The notes below the pieces were generated by a model. That model searched no databases. It was not told the origin of the DNA and was given only the letters and a program-made list of their open reading frames with translations. From Chitinophagaceae bacterium (lineage in GTDB: Bacteria; Bacteroidota; Bacteroidia; Chitinophagales; Chitinophagaceae), in the NCBI GenBank assembly GCA_016720745.1, contig JADKKA010000016.1, positions 1-6,641 on the forward strand: a stretch of 6,641 bases of DNA, in the 5' to 3' direction. Of this stretch, positions 1 through 4,398 are shown one piece after another. The position numbers and the translations under genes were made by a program. Every line of letters starts with the position of its first letter. The stretch's first letter is position 1.

Positions 1-144
1 CTGATTAGCCTGTAATGCAAACCTAGAGTTCTTTCGTGGGTTGTGGCGAAAAGGACACTATGTTTTGGCGTGTGTTAGGTGGCTTGGTGTTACCTATCAT
101 CCTCGGGCTAAGTCCGCGTGGCATGGGCGGGAGGCGCTGCGGTT

Positions 145-330
145 TTAGACAGAACTATTCGCTTTGTGTTCTCTTAGCGCATCTTCAATAATTTGCGCTT
201 TTGGTTTTATTGCGGAGGCGTGGTCAAGGTACTCAACAACATCTTGTGCCAAGCTGAAAGCAACCTTTACCTTCTTTGAATCAGACCGTTTCCGGCCTGA
301 TCCTTCTCTTTTCCCGCCATGTGCAGTCAA
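145..330 (-). CDS. Small basic protein, ribbon-helix-helix-like
   Basis: This 61-residue protein begins TAHGGKREGSGRK after the initiator. The GGKREGSGRK motif is common at the N-terminus of small phage and plasmid proteins. It is followed by a strand-like KVKVAFSL and two helices (QDVVEYLDHASAI and KAQIIEDALREHKANS), the layout of a ribbon-helix-helix DNA-binding fold (MetJ/Arc type). It may be a repressor or an antitoxin-like regulator, possibly acting on phage promoters. The start is TTG at 330: AGGTG lies eight bases upstream and an in-frame TAA stands directly before the TTG, while the nearest ATG (320) is out of frame. No toxin gene is visible next to it. It is the last minus-strand gene I can support. 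Confidence 0.6.
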   Translation of the reverse strand: MTAHGGKREGSGRKRSDSKKVKVAFSLAQDVVEYLDHASAIKPKAQIIEDALREHKANSSV

Positions 331-494
331 TTAATTCACACCTGCTTTTGCTCTTAATTCTCGATACAGCCTCATCTACTAAACAATCGTAATATCCTGG
401 GCCAAGAACATATTCAAATGCCTTTAATCGTTGCCCCGTTTTGAATGTAAGCCAACAGTCTTGCTGATATAACTGCTATTTTTTCGCTTTCCAT
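281..494 (-). pseudogene. Probable frameshifted small gene
   Basis: The ATG at 494-492 has a textbook site (GGAAAGGAGAAGAAAATG), but its frame ends after 26 residues (MESEKIAVISARLLAYIQNG, then a TGA at 416-414). The +1 frame is open from 475 to the TGA at 283-281, about 64 codons with no usable start, and reads convincingly as protein (DCWLTFKTGQRLKAFEYVLG followed by PGYYDCLVDEAVSRIKSKSR). A one-base change between about 475 and 460 would join MESEKIAV to this stretch. An alternative is that the 26-residue peptide is the start of a helix-turn-helix protein, since RLLAYIQNGATI resembles such phage regulators. Which reading is right cannot be settled here. The end would overlap the following TTG-started gene. 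Confidence 0.4.
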
Positions 495-585
495 TTTCTT
501 CTCCTTTCCAGGTATCTATTATGATATCCAGATCATCCGGCGGCATCTTATCAGCGCAGTTAGTCCAGGTTATTTCATGAGTCAT
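424..585 (-). CDS. Possible small phage protein, 53 residues
   Basis: The frame starts MTHEITWTNCADKMPPDDLDIII. The tryptophan followed by a cysteine and then MPPDD resembles the N-terminus of the DUF551-like small proteins common in phages, a comparison from memory that needs a profile search. After about residue 25 the sequence becomes lysine- and serine-rich and less convincing (GKRKNSSYISKTVG), and it ends at a TAA at 426-424. The ribosome site is weak (AGGG about 12 bases before the ATG), and the start overlaps the end of the frame before it by 11 bases. The 3' half is overlapped by another frame with a much stronger start at 494, so this gene may itself be frameshifted. Confidence 0.4.
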   Translation of the reverse strand: MTHEITWTNCADKMPPDDLDIIIDTWKGEENGKRKNSSYISKTVGLHSKRGND

Positions 586-822
586 GATTAAAATCAGCCC
601 TATGCAGCGGTAAAGAACTTTGGTTTTTAAAGGTATCGGATAGCAAGCTAATCTTGGTTTTTATAACTTTGTTTTCTAATTCTAATTTGTGTCTTGACGC
701 TAAACTTCTAGTTAATCTTATCCGCTCTTCGTTACTTCTTCTATCTAAATGCAGTTGTACAATTCTAATAACTATCTGAGCCAGGAAATGACCTTCTCGG
801 CAGTTTTATATTTATAGATCAT
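575..822 (-). pseudogene. Probable frameshifted small gene
   Basis: An ATG at 822-820 has a very strong ribosome site (GAGGAGGAATT) and overlaps the TGA of the preceding gene, which is normal for this operon. Its frame (MIYKYKTAEKVISWLR) stops after 16 residues at the TAG at 774-772. The -1 frame is open from 805 to the TGA at 577-575, about 76 codons, with no ATG, GTG or TTG in its first two thirds. It reads like a charged helical protein (LDRRSNEERIRLTRSLASRH, then KLELENKVIKTKISLL). Joining the two near 780-775 gives a protein of about 80 residues. I see no canonical slippery heptamer, so a lost or gained base, real or from sequencing, is more likely than programmed frameshifting. The product is not recognised. 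Confidence 0.4.
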
Positions 823-1196
823 AATTCCTCCTCAAACGGTTCGAAGCTGTACTCTGCGCCCGGTATGTTCCAGTCTGGTGTAGTTGTTACGTAAATTGAG
901 TGTTCCAGATCGAAGTAATAGAATCCTGTGCTTACATCTAACAAGTGATTCCCTGTTCCATTTTCTACTTTAATATGCACCGGTTGGCCAGTAATTGACC
1001 ATCGCTGTATTAGCTTTGCATATTTGTGCCTGTTGCATATCAGATATTCATCACACTCAACAAGTAAACCTCGTTCATCTATATGATGCATCACATGAGA
1101 TTCAACGCCGTTAGCTTTTATAATAAAGCTGTCGGCATCATCCATCTCAGCAATCTGCTCATCACTTCCGTCGTATTTAATCCACTGTGAGTTCAT
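819..1196 (-). CDS. Hypothetical 125-residue protein
   Basis: This unrecognised protein starts MNSQWIKYDGSDEQIAEMDDAD and is rich in aromatic and beta-prone residues throughout, with few long helices. Two short tracts resemble each other, RWSITGQPVHIKVE (about residues 65-78) and DWNIPGAEYSFEPF (about 107-120). They could reflect an internal duplication, although the match is loose. The Trp-rich start followed by a D-G pair is common in small phage proteins, but I cannot assign a family. AAAGGTAAACT precedes the ATG, which overlaps the TGA of the preceding gene (ATGA). Its own TGA overlaps another ATG at 822 that carries the strong site GAGGAGGAATT, so the coupled chain appears to continue leftward. 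Confidence 0.75.
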   Translation of the reverse strand: MNSQWIKYDGSDEQIAEMDDADSFIIKANGVESHVMHHIDERGLLVECDEYLICNRHKYAKLIQRWSITGQPVHIKVENGTGNHLLDVSTGFYYFDLEHSIYVTTTPDWNIPGAEYSFEPFEEEL

Positions 1197-1828
1197 AGTT
1201 TACCTTTCGGGTTTACTAAATCCGGAGCACTTAGGCGACCCCGATTGCCCACACTTACGGTGACGGTCTCTTCCTTATCGACTGAAAAGAATGTTGGGCG
1301 AATATCGGATAGTTCCAGCATCTGCGACAGTACCGATCTTACTTTCTCTTCATTGTTGGCAAAGAAGGCTGAAACTTCCGCTACGTATGCTTCAGCATAC
1401 TCACCGCCTTCGTCCTCGGCCTGGGCAAGAATATCTTCTCCTATTTGATGTGAAGAGATAAAATCTTCGTTGTCAAATTCCACCTGCACACCACGAACAA
1501 CCTCAACTTCTTCACCGTGCAGTCTGCCATCAAAGAGCATATCTTGGAACGTTTCCCAGTCATAGAATAATTCAGGATCGGGGTAGAAGCCATAACAATA
1601 TTTCCCTGGTTGTTCTGGCTTTGGAGCAAGTTCTTTTTGCCGCATGATTAATTCTTGTAGTTTATCGCTAAATTTCAGCATACCTGTTCGTACTCTAGCT
1701 AAATACTCTGGTGTAGCACCTCCCTGGCTCTTCGCCTCGAAGAAGAACCCTATTTCCCCGGAGGCATCAAGCCAAAAGCTAACCTTTACGCTGGCTTCGT
1801 TATATTCTGCAAATGTTTTCTCGTTCAT
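1193..1828 (-). CDS. Hypothetical acidic 211-residue protein
   Basis: I do not recognise this protein. It is strongly acidic in its middle and latter parts (EEVEV near 106-110, FDNEDFI, AQAEDEGGEYAEAYVAE). Residues 13-33 look like paired beta strands (VKVSFWLDASGEIGFFFEAK), followed by a helix (PEYLARVRTGMLKFSDKLQELIMRQKEL in part, about 40-67). An aromatic stretch (YCYGFYPDPELFYDWETF) spans 77-94, and a helix at about 145-172 precedes a basic C-terminus. There is no signal peptide or membrane segment. The acidity is reminiscent of phage DNA-mimic or scaffolding-type proteins, but that is only a compositional impression. Its TGA overlaps the ATG of the next gene in an ATGA junction, so translation is coupled. 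Confidence 0.8.
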   Translation of the reverse strand: MNEKTFAEYNEASVKVSFWLDASGEIGFFFEAKSQGGATPEYLARVRTGMLKFSDKLQELIMRQKELAPKPEQPGKYCYGFYPDPELFYDWETFQDMLFDGRLHGEEVEVVRGVQVEFDNEDFISSHQIGEDILAQAEDEGGEYAEAYVAEVSAFFANNEEKVRSVLSQMLELSDIRPTFFSVDKEETVTVSVGNRGRLSAPDLVNPKGKL

Positions 1829-1833
1829 GTGTT

Positions 1834-1839
1834 TCTCCT
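1834..1839 (-). promoter_or_regulatory. Ribosome binding site deciding the start at 1828
   Basis: AGGAGA within AAAAGGAGAAACACATG lies five bases before the ATG at 1828. The frame stays open 11 codons upstream to an ATG at 1861, which has only a weaker AGGA. The shorter start is preferred because its leader is nearly identical to that of the gene starting at 4038. Confidence 0.8.
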
Positions 1840-1903
1840 TTTCTTGTTTTGCGGCGCACATTATCTAGTCCTATTGTGGCAAAAATTAATTTAATTATTG
1901 CTG

Positions 1904-2098
1904 TTATTTCGTTGTGAAAGGTATGAAATACTCTTTACCATCAAGGGAAACAGTCAATAATTCTGTTTCCTCTACGGTAAATGGAGGTATGTCCACAGTC
2001 ACGCCGCAGAAGGTAACGGTACGAGGGGGTCTACTATTGATATCCTCCACGATTTTCTTAATGAGGTCTTCCCTGCCTTTCTTAGTGATATCCGCCAT
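1904..2098 (-). CDS. Hypothetical 64-residue protein
   Basis: This unrecognised small protein has a basic helical start (MADITKKGREDLIKKIVEDINSRP), then alternating hydrophobic residues typical of beta strands (RTVTFCGVTVDIPPF and LLTVSLDGKEYFIPF). This suggests one helix followed by a small beta sheet. The ATG lies 17 bases inside the end of the HNH gene, and TAGGAGAAAGACATG gives a strong ribosome site within that gene, so the two are probably coupled. It is followed by a 75-base gap (1829-1903) that contains AT-rich sequence but no promoter I would defend. Confidence 0.72.
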   Translation of the reverse strand: MADITKKGREDLIKKIVEDINSRPPRTVTFCGVTVDIPPFTVEETELLTVSLDGKEYFIPFTTK

Positions 2099-2585
2099 GT
2101 CTTTCTCCTAAATTATCAATATGAATCTGCAACTTCTCTCTTACACTCTTGTTCCCCGCAGCCTCGTTGCATTCTCTGTGGGCAAGTACCAGGTTGGCCA
2201 GGTGGTTAGAACCTCCGAACGTGATAGAAAGTAAATGTTCCAGCGATCGATCTTCGTGCAGAGGATTGTGGCAATAAAAACAATTCTCGCCGTCTCGCAG
2301 TGCAACCGTAGTCATTAGCCTACTTCTTCCTTTCTTATTCTTTCGTTTGTTTTTTGTAAATGCACGCCATGCACTTCCTTTTAGGTAGCAATCCCAAATG
2401 TGGTAACCGTTTCCCGCAAAATACAAATCGCCCTTCGCGGTAGCGGCTACCACTGAGACACCATCTGCACACCGAAAGCGGGCAATCTCGTAAGCGGTTG
2501 ACGGTGCAAGCAGTTCCGCACCTCGCGAAACAAGCCATCTGCAAAACGCTTGTTTCCTCTTGTCTGTGATCTCGACGCGGATCAT
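2082..2585 (-). CDS. HNH endonuclease
   Basis: This 167-residue protein probably nicks or cuts DNA. The HNH domain spans about 92-150: CFYC (C102, C105) and HRECN (H136, C139) are likely zinc ligands, E116-H117 is the catalytic pair that is usually Asp-His or Glu-His, and a conserved-looking TFGGSNHLANLVLAH follows with N131. An N-terminal segment of about 75 residues (RKQAFCRWLVSRGAELL, then beta-rich sequence) is separate and unrecognised. A very basic linker (KNKRKNKKGRSR, 78-89) could contact DNA. The start ATG at 2585 follows the GHKL-like gene's TGA by three bases and has GGAAGTGAG before it. Its 3' end overlaps the next gene by 17 bases. Phages use such nucleases for homing, genome packaging or cutting competitor DNA. 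The neighbour suggests a partnership with the ATPase, but a solitary homing-type nuclease is an equal alternative. Confidence 0.88.
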   Translation of the reverse strand: MIRVEITDKRKQAFCRWLVSRGAELLAPSTAYEIARFRCADGVSVVAATAKGDLYFAGNGYHIWDCYLKGSAWRAFTKNKRKNKKGRSRLMTTVALRDGENCFYCHNPLHEDRSLEHLLSITFGGSNHLANLVLAHRECNEAAGNKSVREKLQIHIDNLGERHGGYH

Positions 2586-2588
2586 TTC

Positions 2589-3755
2589 TCACTTCCGCAT
2601 CGCTAATTTAATGGCCAGGTCGAGCAAGAATTCTTGCATTTCTGCTGATTCTGTGTAAAGGCCGTTCTCTATTTTCAGGATACTCAGCAAGATGATTGCT
2701 GCTACCTTCTTTGCCCCGGCATTCATCGCCAACCGAGAAACGTAGATCTTATCTTCAGCCGCCCAAGATGTTTCCCCTTCGCCCAAGGATTCGACAACGC
2801 CTATCGTGTAGGCGGTCGTGTCAAACCCGGCGCGCAGTACCATTTCGATTGCGTCTTTGATTGTGGTTACATCTTCAGGGGAAAGGTTGTGGGCATACTC
2901 TTCCGGGGTACTTTCAAGCAATGATCGATTCATCGCTTCTTTGAGTAGGGTTTTATTTAAGCCTTCGGTTTTGTTGCGGATGTGGAATCCTACTAACTCG
3001 TTCAGTGTCGCACCTGTGTGCAGATTATCAAATGAGAATCCTGCTTCAAGCCAATCCTCCTCTACTTCTGGATTATTGATTATCACACTTTCCAAAACGT
3101 CTTTGTTGTCGCAAGAAGCAAGTGCCCAAGTGATACCCCACTGCGCTCCCCACCAGTTAGCCAGAGCACGATCCTCGGTGAGCTTTTGGTGCGTCTTCAG
3201 GTTGTACGTGAATTTCGACTTTGTGGGAAGGGTGTACGCACGGATTCCTTGGTAGTAGACATGCTCCGCCGTGCCTTCGCATACTTCAAGGCTGTCGTTC
3301 GCCCACAACACCGGGGCGGTTAGCAGGAAGGTGTAGCGTTCTTTCCAAACCAGGTCAAAGGATTCGCCCATAACGATAACCTGTGTTCCGTGGAAACTGT
3401 CATCTACTTCGGCAGTGACAGTTCCATTTTCATCCAAACAGTTACTGTACAGCTCTCGTGCGGCTTGCCAAAGATCCCATGTCTTACCATATTCCGTCGT
3501 AAAAGATAAGGGCTTACCGTTCATTGTAATGATTGGGAAGGACTTGCCTCGCACAATCAATTCCTCAGTACCAAAGTTGTATACGTTTTCCCCAGCTTTG
3601 ATTGAGATATCACAACCATTCCGAAGCAAAACAGCGATTGCATACTTCAACCCAGTCCCAAAGAATCCTATTGCACTTTCCTTCTCCTTAACAGACACAC
3701 CGAAGGTGATGATGCTGTTAATATCCAGTATTCCTTCATTTTTAAACACGATCAT
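2589..3755 (-). CDS. GHKL-type ATPase-like protein with apparently permuted motifs
   Basis: This 388-residue protein carries two motifs typical of the GHKL ATP-binding fold (gyrase, Hsp90, histidine kinase, MutL). Residues 18-45 (FGVSVKEKESAIGFFGTGLKYAIAVLL, in part) match the ATP-lid region, with G30, G33, G35 and K37. Residues 100-109 (RELYSNCLDE) match the N-box helix, with E101, N105 and D108 as likely Mg-ATP ligands. In standard proteins the N-box comes first; here the order is reversed. The start is firm (AAAAAGGAGAATCAAAATG), so no N-box has been lost upstream. Residues 150-290 are unassigned. The last 90 residues are helical (KIYVSRLAMNAGAKK, then a hydrophobic stretch) with no clear domain. 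No membrane segment is evident. The gene overlaps the one before by 14 bases and the HNH gene starts three bases after its TGA. The ATPase call is moderately sure; the substrate and role are unknown. Confidence 0.78.
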   Translation of the reverse strand: MIVFKNEGILDINSIITFGVSVKEKESAIGFFGTGLKYAIAVLLRNGCDISIKAGENVYNFGTEELIVRGKSFPIITMNGKPLSFTTEYGKTWDLWQAARELYSNCLDENGTVTAEVDDSFHGTQVIVMGESFDLVWKERYTFLLTAPVLWANDSLEVCEGTAEHVYYQGIRAYTLPTKSKFTYNLKTHQKLTEDRALANWWGAQWGITWALASCDNKDVLESVIINNPEVEEDWLEAGFSFDNLHTGATLNELVGFHIRNKTEGLNKTLLKEAMNRSLLESTPEEYAHNLSPEDVTTIKDAIEMVLRAGFDTTAYTIGVVESLGEGETSWAAEDKIYVSRLAMNAGAKKVAAIILLSILKIENGLYTESAEMQEFLLDLAIKLAMRK

Positions 3756-4038
3756 TTTGATTCTCCTTTTTATATCCGTTGTGTGTGTCGTATTGCTTCA
3801 TCTGCAGAATTAGAACTTTTGCTAGTTCCTCGGCCAAAACTTCAGCCGCATCCTCCCTTAATTTACGTTTAATTGTAAATGCCTGTGATGACATTGTCAT
3901 ACTGCCTGGTTCCATAAGGCACATGAGCGGGTGATCATTTGTGCGTATCGGCTCAAATGCTTCCTCATACAGACCGGAAATTTTGATTGCAGCACTTGAG
4001 TTTTTGTGCCCGTCGTCAAGATAAACGGTTAGTCTCAT
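3742..4038 (-). CDS. Hypothetical 98-residue protein
   Basis: This is an unrecognised small protein starting MRLTVYLDDGHKNSS. The first half looks like beta structure (LTVYLDD, AAIKISGLYEE, then PLMCLMEPGSMTMSS). The second half, about residues 58-85, is a long charged amphipathic helix (KRKLREDAAEVLAEELAKVLILQMKQ), followed by a polar lysine- and asparagine-rich tail. There is no signal peptide or membrane segment. The start has an excellent site, AAAAGGAGAAACACAATG. Its last 14 bases overlap the start of the GHKL-like gene, and that gene's ribosome site lies within this coding region, so the two are probably translationally coupled. The function is unknown; an accessory subunit for the next protein is possible but only a guess from the overlap. 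Confidence 0.75.
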   Translation of the reverse strand: MRLTVYLDDGHKNSSAAIKISGLYEEAFEPIRTNDHPLMCLMEPGSMTMSSQAFTIKRKLREDAAEVLAEELAKVLILQMKQYDTHNGYKKENQNDRV

Positions 4039-4071
4039 TGTGTTTCTCCTTTTCTATTAGTTGTGTTTTGA

Positions 4072-4272
4072 TTATTCGTCTAGTTCATTGTATGTGTTGA
4101 CACGATCAATAGCGGCTACTATCTGTTTTCTTGTGTGTTTTCTTCCCGGCAAGAAAACCCAGGCTTCGGTAACCGTTGGATCAGAAACATACCGCGCTTT
4201 ATACTGAATACCTTTGCGTCCCATATCTTGTCTAATCGAGTATTCCACGCCGTTTTCTTTAAATGTTTTCAT
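4072..4272 (-). CDS. Hypothetical 66-residue protein
   Basis: I do not recognise this small protein. It begins MKTFKENGVEYSIRQD, has a basic middle (MGRKGIQYKARYV, then PGRKHTRKQ) and ends in a likely helix followed by an acidic tail (VNTYNELDE). The pattern suggests a compact alpha/beta fold with one or two beta strands before a C-terminal helix. The basic patches could bind nucleic acid, but nothing proves it. It is the first gene after the predicted promoter and has a strong ribosome site. It ends in TAA, 33 bases before the next start, so it should be cotranscribed with the genes that follow. Confidence 0.72.
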   Translation of the reverse strand: MKTFKENGVEYSIRQDMGRKGIQYKARYVSDPTVTEAWVFLPGRKHTRKQIVAAIDRVNTYNELDE

Positions 4273-4278
4273 TTTATT

Positions 4279-4284
4279 TCTCCT
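4279..4284 (-). promoter_or_regulatory. Ribosome binding site deciding the start at 4272
   Basis: The minus strand reads AGAAAAGGAGAAATAAAATG, placing AGGAGA six bases before the ATG at 4272. The frame is open 35 codons further to an ATG at 4377, but that start lies inside the palindrome, upstream of the promoter, and has no comparable site. I therefore use 4272. Confidence 0.8.
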
Positions 4285-4312
4285 TTTCTGTTGTTTGTGT
4301 TGCGATTTGGTT

Positions 4313-4340
4313 ATTTTACATTGTTTGGCATAGAAGTCAA
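4313..4340 (-). promoter_or_regulatory. Predicted sigma-70-type promoter for the accessory operon
   Basis: On the minus strand TTGACT (4340-4335) and TAAAAT (4318-4313) each match the consensus at five of six positions and are separated by 16 bases. The predicted start site, near 4306, gives a leader of about 34 bases before the ATG at 4272. The box sits in the largest intergenic gap between intact genes and directly downstream of the 38-base palindrome. This supports independent control of the downstream genes. Confidence 0.6.
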
Positions 4341-4342
4341 GC

Positions 4343-4380
4343 ATAATGAAAGAAATATTTTTAAATAATTCTTTCATTAT
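4343..4380. repeat. 38-base near-perfect palindrome, possible operator
   Basis: ATAATGAAAGAA at 4343-4354 is exactly repeated in inverse at 4369-4380. The inner bases pair for five more positions after one A-A mismatch, around a TT centre. It lies after the primase stop codon and two bases upstream of the -35 box of the predicted promoter. No U-run follows on either strand, so a simple rho-independent terminator is unlikely. A binding site for a dimeric regulator is the better guess, although the RNA could also fold here and slow read-through from the primase gene. Confidence 0.7.
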
Positions 4381-4398
4381 TTCCTATTGCGGCTTGCG

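Noticed and set aside
23..124. Minus-strand frame of 33 residues starting MPRGLSPRMIGN
   Set aside because: It has no ribosome binding site and no recognisable pattern, and a frame of this length is expected by chance.
60..191. Plus-strand frame of 43 codons (MFWRVLGGLVLPIILG start) with AAAAGGA before the ATG
   Set aside because: The start signal and hydrophobic beginning are suggestive, but the frame runs into the 3' end of the minus-strand gene at 145-330, its second half is not protein-like, and it is the only plus-strand candidate.
620..663. Ten-base direct repeat TTGGTTTTTA at 620-629 and 654-663
   Set aside because: It is too short and low in complexity in a T-rich stretch, with only two copies.
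1839..1879. Promoter in the 75-base gap before the 211-residue gene (TTGCCA and GATAAT)
   Set aside because: The two boxes are only about 11 bases apart, and the alternative -35 at correct spacing matches poorly.
4072..4377. Longer 101-residue version of the 66-residue protein
   Set aside because: The upstream ATG lies inside the palindrome and ahead of the predicted promoter, with no ribosome site; the internal ATG has an excellent one.
4343..4380. Rho-independent terminator for the primase gene
   Set aside because: The stem is AT-only in its inner part and is not followed by a U-run on the minus strand; an operator fits the position better.
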